DNA of 54,528 bases from assembly GCF_003688995.1 (NCBI RefSeq), contig NZ_PENI01000051.1, forward strand, positions 1 through 54,528, read 5' to 3'. Below, in pieces: positions 16,613-25,375 of the stretch. The stretch's first letter is position 1; every line of letters starts with the position of its first letter. The notes under the pieces are model-generated. The model had not been told where the DNA came from and searched no databases. It saw only the letters and a program-made list of their open reading frames with translations. This DNA is from Streptomyces shenzhenensis. Lineage in GTDB: Bacteria; Actinomycetota; Actinomycetes; Streptomycetales; Streptomycetaceae. The position numbers and the translations under genes were made by a program.

Positions 16613-17083
16613 TCAGTTTTGTTCTGTCAGGCGGGCCGGGAAGCCGCCGGTGGCTACCGGGCCCCAGCGGGTCGGGGTGATGCGGATGATCGACTTGCCC
16701 TGTTTGATCATCGCCGCGCGGTACTCGTCCCAGTCCGGGTGGTCACCGGCGATGTTCCGGTAGTACTCGACCAGCGGCTCCACCGAGTCCGGGCTGTCGA
16801 TGACTTCCGCCGTCCCGTCCACCTGGACCCACGGCCCGTTCCAGTCGTCGCTCAGCACGATCAGGCTGACCCGCTCGTCCCGCTTGGCGTTGCGGGTCTT
16901 GGCGCGCTCCGGGTAGGTGGAGACCACGATCCGGCCGGAGTCGTCGACCCCGCAGGTCAGGGGCGATGCCTGGGGGCCGCCGTCGCCCCGCCGGGTGAGC
17001 AGGACGGCCCGGTGCCGGGGCCGCACGAAGTCCAGCAGTTCATCGAGGGAGACGGTGGTGTTCGTCGCGATGTTCGGTGCCAT
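16613..17083 (-). CDS. PPOX-class F420-dependent oxidoreductase
   Basis: The 156-residue protein has the flavin/F420-binding split-barrel pattern: LLDFVRPRHRAVLLTRRGDGGPQASPLTCGVDDSGRIVVSTYPERAKTRNAKRD is the cofactor-binding half, followed by VSLIVLSDDWNGPWVQVDG and a C-terminal WDEYRAAMIKQGKSIIRITPTRWG. Such proteins reduce substrates with F420H2; the substrate is unknown. It starts about 50 bp after the yceI-like gene on the same strand and may be the last gene of the marR-MFS-yceI cluster. Confidence 0.85.
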   Translation of the reverse strand: MAPNIATNTTVSLDELLDFVRPRHRAVLLTRRGDGGPQASPLTCGVDDSGRIVVSTYPERAKTRNAKRDERVSLIVLSDDWNGPWVQVDGTAEVIDSPDSVEPLVEYYRNIAGDHPDWDEYRAAMIKQGKSIIRITPTRWGPVATGGFPARLTEQN

Positions 17084-17132
17084 GCGGGCAGCCTAGGGGC
17101 AGCGGCCCCGGTTCTGGCTGACCTTGCTGTTC

Positions 17133-17954
17133 CTACGCCTGTGGCAGCGTTTCGCCCTGCACCGCCTGGACGTCGAGCTCGACCTTCAGGGTCGTGCCGA
17201 TGGCCGCGATGCCCGCCTGGACGACCTGGTTGTAGTTCATGGCGAAGTCCTCGCGGCGCAGCTCCGTCGTCGCGCGGAAGGCGGCCCGGGTGCCGCCCCA
17301 GGGGTCGGCGCCGGTGCCGAGGTAGGCCAGGTCCAGGTCGACCGGGCGTACGACACCGCGCATGGCCAGCTCGCCGTGGACCGTCCAGCGGTCCGGGCCG
17401 GCCACCGACAGCCCCGTCGACCGGTAGGTGATCTCCGGGCACCGCTCGACGTCCAGGAAGTCCGCGGACCTGAGGTGGGTGTCGCGCATGCCGTTGCCGG
17501 TGTCGATGGAGGAGGCCCGGATCACCGCCTCCACACGGGACTTGCCGATGTCGTCGGGCGCGATCTCGATCGCGCCGGCGAAGTCGGTGAACCGGCCGCG
17601 CACGCTGGAGATGCCCAGGTGCTGGGCGACGGCGGCCACCGACGAATGCGCCGGGTCGATGGTCCACGGACCCGGCGGAGGCAGCTCGGTGCCGCCCTGC
17701 CGGGCCAGTGTCACCGTGCCGACCTCGGCCCGCCCGCTCGCGGTGACGATCGTGCTCGCCGCGGCGGGCGCGTACCCGACGGCCGTGACGATCACCGTGT
17801 ACGCCCCGGGCGCGAGGGCCGTCGTGTCCCGCACGGCGCCCTCCGCGTCGGCCTCGGCGCGCAGCACCTGCCTGCCCGTCATGTCGGTCAACGTGACGAC
17901 CGCGTGCGACACGGCCCATCCGTCCCGGGTGTGGATCCTCGCGGTCAGTCCCAT
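17133..17954 (-). CDS. YceI-family protein with N-terminal carboxypeptidase-regulatory-like domain
   Basis: The 273-residue protein has an Ig-like carboxypeptidase-regulatory domain (residues about 1-85: HAVVTLTDMTGRQ, APGAYTVIVTAVGYAPAAA), then a YceI lipocalin-like domain (about 95-270: WTIDPAHSSVAAVAQHLGISSVRGRFTDFAG, FLDVERCPEITYRS, GELAMRGVVRPVDL, NYNQVVQAG). YceI proteins bind polyisoprenoid-like lipids. There is no signal peptide. ATG 17954 has a strong GGGAGA about 8 nt upstream; an ATG at 17993 would add 13 residues. The N-terminal module matches those on the C-terminus of the MFS pump upstream. Confidence 0.85.
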   Translation of the reverse strand: MGLTARIHTRDGWAVSHAVVTLTDMTGRQVLRAEADAEGAVRDTTALAPGAYTVIVTAVGYAPAAASTIVTASGRAEVGTVTLARQGGTELPPPGPWTIDPAHSSVAAVAQHLGISSVRGRFTDFAGAIEIAPDDIGKSRVEAVIRASSIDTGNGMRDTHLRSADFLDVERCPEITYRSTGLSVAGPDRWTVHGELAMRGVVRPVDLDLAYLGTGADPWGGTRAAFRATTELRREDFAMNYNQVVQAGIAAIGTTLKVELDVQAVQGETLPQA

Positions 17955-18091
17955 CCCGTTTTCTCCCTGCGACGCCATGGACCGAACATCCATGACGACC
18001 TCGAAAAGCCGTACACAGTGGTCATGAAGTGTCTGGCCCGTGGCGGGCGCGTCGCCGCTCGGGGCGCGCCCGCCACGGGCCGGGTGCCGGA

Positions 18092-20635
18092 CTACTCGCC
18101 GGGGTGGGCGAGTTCGATGTCCTGTCCGTCGGCCCCGGCGCCCTGCACCGTCAGGGCCGTCGCCACCGGCGGGTAGCCCGTCGCGATGACGGTGTAGTCG
18201 CCGGAGTTCAGGTCGGTGAAGGCGTACGCACCGTCCGGTCCGGTGGTGGACGTGCCGACCACGTTGCCCGCCGCGTCCACGAGGGTCACCCGGGCGTCGG
18301 CCAGCGGACCGTGCGGGGCCCGGACGACGCCCTGGAGCCGGGCGCCCGCCTCCAGGTCCACCTCGATCCGGGTGACACCGGAGGCGCCGATCTCGACGGG
18401 CAGCGCCCGCGGCCGGAACCCGGCGGCGTTCACCGCGACCGTCACCGCGCCAGGCACCAGCTCACCGAAGGTGAACTGGCCCTGCTCGCCGGTGGAACCG
18501 GTGGCCAGCAGATCGCCGCGCACATCGGTGACGATCACCATGGCGTCCTTGACCGGCAGCGCGCTGCCGGCCGCCCGGACCACACCGCTCAGCCCGCTGG
18601 TGCCGCTGAGCAGCACGTCGTACGACACCGGGTCCTCGTGCACGACGACCGTGGATGCCTGCGGCTGGAAGCCGTCGGCGGCGGCGATCAGGACGTACGA
18701 GCCCGTGCCCGGCGCGTCCAACGTGTAGGAACCGTCGGCCTGGGTGACCGAGCGGCCCAGCTGGCGGCCGGAGAGGGAGATCAGGGTGACCGCGGCCCGC
18801 GGGACCGGTGCGCTCTCGGCGCCGCGGACGAAGCCGCGGACCGGGATGCCGCTGGCGGCGGAGGGCTGCTCCGGGGCGGGCACGGTGGCGACGGCGGTCA
18901 GCTGCCGCGTCGCGGCGGCCCCCGTCCCGTCCTCGGTGCTCGCGACGACCGGGGAGGCCCAGCCGGGCACCCGCTCCGCGGCCGGCGCGACGGTGGCCGG
19001 GGCGGCGGTCTCGGCGGCGGCCGGCGTCCCGGCCGGGGCCCCCTCCTCGGCGGCCTGCGCCAGCGCGCCCTGGGTACGCAACGGGACCTCCTTGATGAAC
19101 AGCGTGATCAGGAAGGCGACGGCCGCCAGGCAGGCGGCGATCAGGAACACATCGGCGATGCCGTGGCCGTAGGCGCTCTCCATGACCGTGCGCAGCGGCG
19201 CCGGCAGGGCATTCATGTCCGGAATGGAGTCCGTCGAACCCGAGCCGGACATCCCCTGGGCGTACTTCGGGCTCAGACCGGCGAGGCCGTCCTTGACGTA
19301 GTCGGTGATCCGGTGGGACATCACCGCGCCGAGCGCCGAGACGCCGACCGCACCGCCGAGGGAACGGAAGAAGGTGACCGTGGAACTGGCCGAACCGAGG
19401 TCGCCCGGCTCCACCTGGTTCTGTGTGCACAGCACCAGGTTCTGCATCATCATGCCGATGCCGAGGCCCAGCATGGCCATGAAGACGGCCATCTTCCAGT
19501 AGTCGGTGTCGTACCGGATGGTGCCCAGCAGGCCCAGCCCGGCCGTCACCAGCACGCCGCCGCTGACCAGCCAGGCCTTCCAGCGGCCGGTGCGGGTGAT
19601 GAACTGACCGGAGACGGTGGAGGAGACGAACAGGCCACCGATCATCGGGATGGTCAGGACACCCGACATGGTCGGGGACTTGTCGCGGGCCAGCTGGAAG
19701 TACTGGCTGAAGAAGACCGTGCCGCTGAACATCGCGATACCGACGAACAGCGAGGCGAGCGACGCGAGGGTGATGGTGCGGTTGCGGAACAGCCGCAGCG
19801 GGATGATCGGCTCGCTCGCCCTGGCCTCGATGAGCACGAACACAGCGCCGAGCACGAGGGAGCCGCCGACCATCGCGTACGTCTGCCACGACACCCAGTC
19901 GTACTTGTCACCGGCGAAGGTCACCCAGACCAGCAGCAGCGAGACGGCAGCGGAGATGAAGAACGCGCCGCTCCAGTCGACCTTCACGTCCCGCTTCACC
20001 ACGGGCAGGTGCAGGGTCCGCTGGAGCACGATCAGCGCGATGACCGCGAAGGGCACGCCGACGTAGAAGCACCAGCGCCAGCCCAGCCACGAGGTGTCGG
20101 TGATGACACCGCCGAGCAGCGGGCCGCCGACGGTGGCGACGGCGAAGGTGGCACCGAGGTAACCGGAGTAACGGCCGCGCTCGCGCGGGGAGATCATCGC
20201 CGCCATGACGATCTGCGCCAGGGCGGACAGACCGCCGACGCCGATGCCCTGGACGACCCGGCAGGCGATCAGCATGCCGGGGTTCTGCGAGAGACCGGCG
20301 ACGACCGAACCCAGGACGTAGATGACCAGGGCTATCTGGACGAGGGCCTTCTTGCTGTACAGGTCTGCGAGCTTGCCCCACAGGGGAGTGGTCGCAGTCA
20401 TCGACAGCAGGGCGGCCGTGACCACCCAGGTGTAGGCGGACTGGCCCCCGCCGAGGTCGCCGATGATGCGCGGCAGGGCGTTGGAGACGATCGTGGACGA
20501 CAGGATCGCCACGAACATGCCGAGCAGCAGCCCGGAGAGCGCTTCCATGATCTGCCGGTGCGTCATGGGAGCCTGGTCGGAGCCTCCCCCGTGCTTGGCG
20601 TGAGCCCGCACACCGGCTGGTGTGGTCGTTGCCAT
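18092..20635 (-). CDS. DHA2-type MFS transporter with C-terminal carboxypeptidase-regulatory-like domains
   Basis: The first roughly 510 of 847 residues form a 14-helix EmrB/QacA drug:H+ antiporter: MEALSGLLLGMFVAILSSTIVSNALPRI, the motif GKLADLYSKK, RVVQGIGVGGL (antiporter motif C area) and LGATFAVATVGGPLLGG. After helix 14 and a Pro/Ala linker come three tandem beta-sandwich repeats (about 590-675, 675-755, 755-847), each with a G-x-V-x-G and DGSYTL/GQFTFGELVPG/DGAYAFTDLNSGDYTV pattern. By topology these would lie in the cytoplasm, which is odd for a domain usually extracellular. It lies 31 bp after marR on the same strand, a typical MarR-controlled pump. Confidence 0.9.
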   Translation of the reverse strand: MATTTPAGVRAHAKHGGGSDQAPMTHRQIMEALSGLLLGMFVAILSSTIVSNALPRIIGDLGGGQSAYTWVVTAALLSMTATTPLWGKLADLYSKKALVQIALVIYVLGSVVAGLSQNPGMLIACRVVQGIGVGGLSALAQIVMAAMISPRERGRYSGYLGATFAVATVGGPLLGGVITDTSWLGWRWCFYVGVPFAVIALIVLQRTLHLPVVKRDVKVDWSGAFFISAAVSLLLVWVTFAGDKYDWVSWQTYAMVGGSLVLGAVFVLIEARASEPIIPLRLFRNRTITLASLASLFVGIAMFSGTVFFSQYFQLARDKSPTMSGVLTIPMIGGLFVSSTVSGQFITRTGRWKAWLVSGGVLVTAGLGLLGTIRYDTDYWKMAVFMAMLGLGIGMMMQNLVLCTQNQVEPGDLGSASSTVTFFRSLGGAVGVSALGAVMSHRITDYVKDGLAGLSPKYAQGMSGSGSTDSIPDMNALPAPLRTVMESAYGHGIADVFLIAACLAAVAFLITLFIKEVPLRTQGALAQAAEEGAPAGTPAAAETAAPATVAPAAERVPGWASPVVASTEDGTGAAATRQLTAVATVPAPEQPSAASGIPVRGFVRGAESAPVPRAAVTLISLSGRQLGRSVTQADGSYTLDAPGTGSYVLIAAADGFQPQASTVVVHEDPVSYDVLLSGTSGLSGVVRAAGSALPVKDAMVIVTDVRGDLLATGSTGEQGQFTFGELVPGAVTVAVNAAGFRPRALPVEIGASGVTRIEVDLEAGARLQGVVRAPHGPLADARVTLVDAAGNVVGTSTTGPDGAYAFTDLNSGDYTVIATGYPPVATALTVQGAGADGQDIELAHPGE

Positions 20636-20665
20636 GGGCTTCCTTTTCTACGTGCTTCTACGTGC

Positions 20666-21193
20666 TTATCCGGGTGTACGGGTGGTCGTCGCTTCGAGTA
20701 CGGGCACGGGTGCGGGGTCGGGCACGGTGGCGGGCTGCGACGGATGGGGCCGGGCGTGTACGGGCCGGCAGTCGCCGAAGCTGTCCCTGAGCCGGGTCAT
20801 GAGCCGGATCAGCTGGGCGACCTCGTCGTCGGTCCAGTCGCTGAGCCGCTCGGCCAGCAGTGCGGTGCTGCGGCGCCCCAGTTCGTCCGTCATCGACCGG
20901 CCCGCGGGCGTCAGGCGCAGGATGCGCGAGCGCTTGTCGGCGGGGTCGGGGGACCGCTCGATCCAGCCCCGCTCGGCGACGTGTGCGACATGTCTGCTGG
21001 TCACCGACATGTCCACGGAGAGCAACTCCGCGAGCTTGCTCATGCGCATGTCGCCGTGCCGGCTGAGCAGGGTCAGCACGGCGGCGGAACCACCCGGGCA
21101 GTCGTGCGGGAGTATCCGCGCCAGGTCCCGTTTGACGGCTCCGACGGCGCTGAGCTGACGCGCCAGCTCCTCGAACTGGGCCTGCTCAGCCAT
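20666..21193 (-). CDS. MarR-family transcriptional regulator
   Basis: The 175-residue protein carries the winged-helix core: CPGGSAAVLTLLSRHGDMRMSKLAELLSVDMSVTSRHVAHVAERGWIERSPDPADKRSRILRLTPAG, followed by the dimerisation helices. The C-terminal 40 residues are Pro-rich and unrelated to the family. ATG 21193 follows GGGAGGTGGG. It is the first gene of a minus-strand cluster with the DHA2 pump and yceI-like gene. Two MarR-like palindromes lie just upstream, so it probably represses its own operon until a ligand binds. Confidence 0.9.
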   Translation of the reverse strand: MAEQAQFEELARQLSAVGAVKRDLARILPHDCPGGSAAVLTLLSRHGDMRMSKLAELLSVDMSVTSRHVAHVAERGWIERSPDPADKRSRILRLTPAGRSMTDELGRRSTALLAERLSDWTDDEVAQLIRLMTRLRDSFGDCRPVHARPHPSQPATVPDPAPVPVLEATTTRTPG

Positions 21194-21209
21194 CCCACCT
21201 CCCGTTTTC

Positions 21210-21253
21210 GTTGCTTGAGGCAACCGTAGGGGCGCTTGGTTGCTGAAGGCAAA
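21210..21253 (-). promoter_or_regulatory. Double MarR-type operator
   Basis: GTTGCTTGAGGCAAC at 21210-21224 is an imperfect palindrome (GTTGC...GCAAC), and GTTGCTGAAGGCAAA at 21239-21253 is a near copy. Their centres are 29 bp apart, about three helical turns, on one DNA face. They lie 17-60 bp upstream of marR, in its expected promoter. Confidence 0.65.
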
Positions 21254-21446
21254 CAAACGCGGGGCCATCGGGGCCAAAAACTTGGCAAAGGCAAGTATTG
21301 CGAACGTAAATATGCAGGTGAGGTCGGTTCCGGGGGTCAAAGGGGGTGGCGACGGGACCGTGGCCGGCGGCGCACACGCGTTCCGTAGGGGGCCATCAGT
21401 GCCCCCACTTGGGCGGCCCCGCCCGTCTTCGCTAGGGTCTCGGGCC

Positions 21447-21641
21447 ATGGCTAACACCCAGGGCCCCCAGGGCAACCACGACCCCGCAGGCAACACCCAG
21501 ATGTTCCGCGCGTTCGTCGACGAGGCCCCCCAGGGCCGGCAGCAGGCGACCAGCTCCTCCGGCCCCCGCATCGGCCTGATCGCCGGTGTCGTCGTGGTGG
21601 TGGTGATCGTGGCGGCGGTGGCCTGGCTGGCGCTGAAGTAA
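21447..21641 (+). CDS. Small C-tail-anchored membrane protein
   Basis: The 64-residue protein has a hydrophilic Gln/Gly/Pro-rich N-terminal half (MANTQGPQGNHDPAGNTQMFRAFVDEAP) and a single C-terminal membrane helix (IGLIAGVVVVVVIVAAVAWLAL) ending in Lys. No Shine-Dalgarno is convincing before ATG 21447, so it may be translated from a leaderless or very short-leader mRNA. It is divergent from marR, about 250 bp away. Function unknown. Confidence 0.7.
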   Translation: MANTQGPQGNHDPAGNTQMFRAFVDEAPQGRQQATSSSGPRIGLIAGVVVVVVIVAAVAWLALK

Positions 21642-21671
21642 CCCGCCCCGGCGGCCCGAACGGCCGGGCCG

Positions 21672-22494
21672 GCGAGCCGGGTTACGCCCGTGCGTCGATG
21701 ACCTGGCCGCCGGCAGTCCGAGGACGAGGTGCCGGAAGCCTCCGTCGACCGCTTTGCCGATCGCCTCCCGGGCCGGTCGTAGGGCCCACCGCGGCGGGGC
21801 GCAGATCACCGCGACCGCCCGGGCGGACCCCGCAAGAACGGCGAGGGCCGGTGCGAGCGCGGTCGCGGCCGATCCCGGCGCATTGACGGTCCCGCTGTGC
21901 GCTGCGGTGGACGGCGTCGTCGGTCTCGCCGCCCGGCATGTTCCACAGACCGGCGTGCCCGGTGGCCACCCGCAGCGTCGGGGCCGAACTCCGCCGACGA
22001 GGACCGGCGGGTGGGGCCGCTGCACAGGCTTGCCCCGGTGAGCCGGTGGTGAGCGCTGTGGAAGGCGAATGGCTCCCGCTCGGTCCACAGCCGCCGGATC
22101 ACCATGCACGCCGAGGCTCGTCATGGCGTGCGCGGAGTCGTGGAAGGACAGCCTGTGCGTCGCGTACTCGCGCCGGGCCAACGGATGGGCGGGCCGGGGC
22201 GCGAGCCGATGCCGAAGTCGAGCCGGCCGCCAGCGACGATGTCGACGGTCGTGGCGATCCTGGACGGCATCGCGGGCGGCCGGAGCCGGTCGCCAGGGCG
22301 CCGAGCCGCCGCCGTCGGGTCCGGGAGGCGAGCGTCGCGAGCAGTGCCCAGCCTTCGAAGGCCGGTCCGTTCGGGTCGCCGGCGATCGGCATGAGGTGGT
22401 CGAACGGCCATGCGTGCTCGATCCACGGGACGGCGTCCGCCTCGTGCCGGACCCGAAGGACGTCCTCGTAGGCGACCGCTGAGAGGGCGGTCAC
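21672..22494 (-). pseudogene. LLM-class (F420-dependent) oxidoreductase, multiply frameshifted
   Basis: Segments of a luciferase-like monooxygenase appear in order but in different frames: YEDVLRVRHEADAVPWIEHAWPFDHLMPIAGDPNGP (22494-22330), RLRPPAMPSRIATTVDIVAGGRLDFGIG (about 22300-22190), VIRRLWTEREPFAFHSAHHRLTG (about 22105-22030), HAGLWNMPGGETDDAV (about 21960-21905) and AIGKAVDGGFRHLVLGLPA (about 21765-21700). At least four frame changes are needed. The usual first strand is also missing. The TetR gene at 22716 is divergent and may once have controlled it. Confidence 0.85.
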
Positions 22495-22715
22495 GAGCCC
22501 GAATCGTGCCCTCGGCGTGGGTGAGATGGCGTGTCAGTCCGCCTCGCCCATGGATGCGGGGCGTCCCTCTCGTGCGGGCACGGCCGGTGCCGTGGGGAGT
22601 GGTCGTCGGGCCCCGGCTCTGTCATCATGAGGAAAACGGAACCTCGCTCCGATAGCGGCGATACGGAACGACGCTTCGGTGGGGCGGGCCCGAGGCCGGA
22701 TGGAGATGCGGTGCG

Positions 22716-23306
22716 GTGAACGACGGCGGCGAGGGCACGGGCCGCGCGACCCGGTCCAAGCGGGCGGACGCCCGGCGCAACGAGAAGACACTGCTCGACG
22801 CGGCCGCCGCGATCTTCGTGGCCTCGGGGGTGGACGCACCGGTCCGTGACATCGCGGCCCGGGCCGGCGTCGGGGTGGGCACGATCTACCGCCACTTCCC
22901 CACCCGGTCGGACCTCATCATCGCGGTCTACCGGCACCAGGTCGAGGCCTGCGCCGAGGCCGGTCCGGCCCTGCTGGAGACGAGCCCCACCCCGCATGTC
23001 GCACTGGCGCGGTGGATCGACCTCTTCGTCGACTTCCTGGTCACCAAGCACGGGCTGGCCGGCGTGCTGCAGTCCGACAACACGGGCTTCGAGGCGCTGC
23101 ACACCTACTTCCTCGACCGCCTCGTGCCCGTGTGCACCCAACTGCTCGACGCGGCGGTCGCCTCCGGCGAGATCCGGTCCGAGCTACGGGCCTACGAGCT
23201 GATGCGCGGCGTCGGGAACCTCTGCGTCGGCGCGGAGAGCGACCCCCGCTACGACGCCCGCCGGCTGGTCGGACTCCTCGTCGCGGGCCTGCGCGGCCCG
23301 AACTGA
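22716..23306 (+). CDS. TetR-family regulator (SbtR-like C-terminal domain)
   Basis: The 196-residue regulator starts at GTG 22716 after a basic N-terminus and has a standard TetR helix-turn-helix: NEKTLLDAAAAIFVASGVDAPVRDIAARAGVGVGTIYRHFPTRSDLIIAVY. The effector domain (EAGPALLETSPTPHVALARWIDLFVDFLVTKHGLAGVL ... ELMRGVGNLCVG) resembles the SbtR-type TetR C-terminal group. It is divergent from the broken LLM oxidoreductase; regulators of this type often control such neighbours, so it may now be an orphan. Confidence 0.88.
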   Translation: MNDGGEGTGRATRSKRADARRNEKTLLDAAAAIFVASGVDAPVRDIAARAGVGVGTIYRHFPTRSDLIIAVYRHQVEACAEAGPALLETSPTPHVALARWIDLFVDFLVTKHGLAGVLQSDNTGFEALHTYFLDRLVPVCTQLLDAAVASGEIRSELRAYELMRGVGNLCVGAESDPRYDARRLVGLLVAGLRGPN

Positions 23307-23325
23307 CCGCAGGCCGGGGGTTGCG

Positions 23326-24108
23326 TCACTTCCAGGTGACCGATACGTCCCGCGTCTCGATGTGCATCCCGAGCGGCACCCGCCAGGCGTCGACGCACAC
23401 CGTCCAGGTGTGGTCGTCGTCGGCACCCGGGCGAAGCGGCGCCGGGAGGTCCCGGGTGGACTCCACCGTCGCCCAGTCGATGCCGAGCGCGCCGATGATG
23501 TGTGTGCCGAAGGTCACCTTGCCCGAACGGACCACCGTCCCACCGGTGTTGTGGAAGGCGACCGTCACCTTCTCGCACCACCGCTGCTCGCTGGCCTCCC
23601 GCGCGGGACCGTCCCAGGTGAGGGCGGCGGGAGCGGGGGACGACGGCATCGCACCGCCGGCGGGCGGCGCCGTCGGAGCCGGTGATTCGGCCGCCGTGCG
23701 GGTCGATCGGGAGCCCGTCGGCGTGGAGGGCGACGCGTCCGGTGTCGGCCCGCCGCCGTCGGCGGAGCCGTCCCCGCCGCCGCGGGCGTCCGGCGTCCGG
23801 CGGCCGGGCCGCGGCGGCGAAGTCGTCACGGCGGCAGGTGGGTTGGCGCCCGCCTCGGGTGATCCGTCGAGCGGCACCAGGGTCACCGGGGCGCTCGGCC
23901 TCAGCCCCGTGGGGGAGACGACCGGCGCGGCCACGGCGACATGACCGCCGTCCCCGCCGCCTCCTCCGCACGAGGCCAGCGCTCCGCCGAGGGCGACGAC
24001 GGCCGCCGAAGCCGCCGCAACGGCGCCTCGGCGGCCATGAGTCAGGCCCGTCCAGGGCCTTGGGCCCGTTCCGGTCCCGGTCTCCGCGCCCGTCCCAGTT
24101 CCCCGCAT
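23326..24108 (-). CDS. Secreted Pro/Thr/Ser-rich lipoprotein, unknown domain
   Basis: The 260-residue protein begins with a Gly/Thr-rich stretch, GRRGAVAAASAAVVALGGALASC (lipobox ending in Cys47) and a Gly run, so it should be a lipoprotein. A disordered linker of about 110 residues rich in Pro, Thr and Ala leads to a C-terminal domain (about 165-260) with KVTVAFHNTGGTVVRSGKVTFGTHIIGALGIDWATVEST, which looks like an extracellular beta-sandwich. The domain has a pair of Cys (RWCEK and WTVCVD). No function can be assigned. The first possible ATG is at 24108; a shorter start nearer the RR pair is possible. Confidence 0.7.
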   Translation of the reverse strand: MRGTGTGAETGTGTGPRPWTGLTHGRRGAVAAASAAVVALGGALASCGGGGGDGGHVAVAAPVVSPTGLRPSAPVTLVPLDGSPEAGANPPAAVTTSPPRPGRRTPDARGGGDGSADGGGPTPDASPSTPTGSRSTRTAAESPAPTAPPAGGAMPSSPAPAALTWDGPAREASEQRWCEKVTVAFHNTGGTVVRSGKVTFGTHIIGALGIDWATVESTRDLPAPLRPGADDDHTWTVCVDAWRVPLGMHIETRDVSVTWK

Positions 24109-24175
24109 CGGGCCAGTGTGGCTGACGGGCCGTCAGTAAGGAAGGGCCGGGCGGAAGGAGGGCCGGGGGCGGGGC

Positions 24176-25081
24176 TCAGTCCGCGATCAGACCCTCGCGG
24201 AGCTGTGCCAGGGTCCGGGTCAGCAGGCGGGAGACGTGCATCTGGGAGATGCCGACCTCCTCGCCGATCTGGGACTGGGTCATGTTCGCGAAGAAGCGGA
24301 GCATGATGATCCGGCGCTCGCGGGGCGGGAGTTTGGCCAGAAGCGGCTTCAGGGACTCGCGGTACTCGACGCCCTCGAGAGCGCTGTCCTCGTAGCCGAG
24401 GCGGTCGGCGAGGGAGCCCTCGCCGCCGTCGTCCTCGGGGGCCGGGGAGTCCAGGGACGAGGCCGTGTACGCGTTGCCCACGGCCAGGCCGTCGACCACG
24501 TCCTCCTCGGACACGCCCAGGACCGCGGCGAGTTCGGGAACGGTCGGGGAGCGGTCCAGCTTCTGGGACAGCTCGTCGCTGGCCTTCGTGAGCGCCAGGC
24601 GCAGCTCCTGGAGCCGCCGCGGGACCCGCACCGACCACGAGGTGTCGCGGAAGAAGCGCTTGATCTCGCCCACGACCGTCGGCATCGCGAACGTCGGGAA
24701 CTCGACGCCGCGTTCGCAGTCGAAGCGGTCGATGGCCTTGATCAGGCCGATGGTGCCGACCTGGACGATGTCCTCCATCGGCTCGTTGCGGGAGCGGAAG
24801 CGGGCCGCCGCGTACCGCACGAGCGGGAGGTTGAGTTCGATGAGGGTGTCTCGGACGTAGATGCGCTCGGGGCTGTCCTCGTCGAGTGCGGCGAGCCGCA
24901 GGAACAGGGAGCGGGACAGGGTGCGGGTGTCGATGGCCTCCGAGCCGGCCTGGACGGCCGGGGTCTGAGCGGTCTCAAGGGCCGTGACGTCGTCGAGTAC
25001 GTCGAGAGCGTCAAGTTCCTTGGGCGCTGCCTCGCTCTTCGTGGGCGTGAGCACCTTCGAGCTGCCCTGGTCTGCGGACAT
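24176..25081 (-). CDS. sigN: SigB/SigF-type RNA polymerase sigma factor (SigN-like)
   Basis: The 301-residue sigma factor has region 2 (LPLVRYAAARFRSRNEPMEDIVQVGTIGLIKAIDRFDCERGVEFPTFAMPTVVGEIKRFFRD), region 3 (VPRRLQELRLALTKASDELSQ) and region 4 (LPPRERRIIMLRFFANMTQSQIGEEVGISQMHVSRLLTRTL). It has a 70-residue acidic N-terminal extension before region 2. It lies beside sigF in the order seen for sigN-sigF in S. coelicolor, which is the basis of the symbol. ATG 25081 follows GGGGGTGG. No anti-sigma gene is adjacent, so control probably acts in trans or at transcription. Confidence 0.88.
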   Translation of the reverse strand: MSADQGSSKVLTPTKSEAAPKELDALDVLDDVTALETAQTPAVQAGSEAIDTRTLSRSLFLRLAALDEDSPERIYVRDTLIELNLPLVRYAAARFRSRNEPMEDIVQVGTIGLIKAIDRFDCERGVEFPTFAMPTVVGEIKRFFRDTSWSVRVPRRLQELRLALTKASDELSQKLDRSPTVPELAAVLGVSEEDVVDGLAVGNAYTASSLDSPAPEDDGGEGSLADRLGYEDSALEGVEYRESLKPLLAKLPPRERRIIMLRFFANMTQSQIGEEVGISQMHVSRLLTRTLAQLREGLIAD

Positions 25082-25219
25082 GCCACCCCCTTTGGGTCGC
25101 GGGACGGTCGCGGCGGCGTTCTCCAACGAGGAACGCAGCCTTCACCTGAATACCGGAGCCGGAGCCACGGCAAACGCGCTTCCCGCAGAATGTCACATGT
25201 CGGCAACACGCTGTAGTGA

Positions 25220-25231
25220 CATGTCGACATG
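25220..25231. promoter_or_regulatory. Palindrome CATGTCGACATG in the sigN upstream region
   Basis: A perfect 12-bp palindrome lies in the 294-bp gap between sigF and the sigN-like gene, next to related TGTCACATGTCGG at about 25190. Such nested ACATGT/TGACATGT units may form one operator for a developmental regulator. I see no clear -10/-35 pair. The rest of the gap holds nothing recognised. Confidence 0.4.
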
Positions 25232-25375
25232 CGAGACGCGAATCAGCCCAGGAAGGAGGGGGTCTGACGGTCCGTCGGCGTGCGGACGCCCAGATCTGCC
25301 CTGGTGGGCGATTCGCTCGGGCCGGTGATCGATCGATCTCTTATTCGGTTGTGCGCCGGAGCGGTTCGGTAGTGG

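Noticed and set aside
18029..21229. A 1,066-codon plus-strand frame opposite the MFS pump and marR.
   Set aside because: Its product is Asp/Gly/Arg/Gln-rich without structure, while the minus strand encodes clear MFS and MarR proteins.
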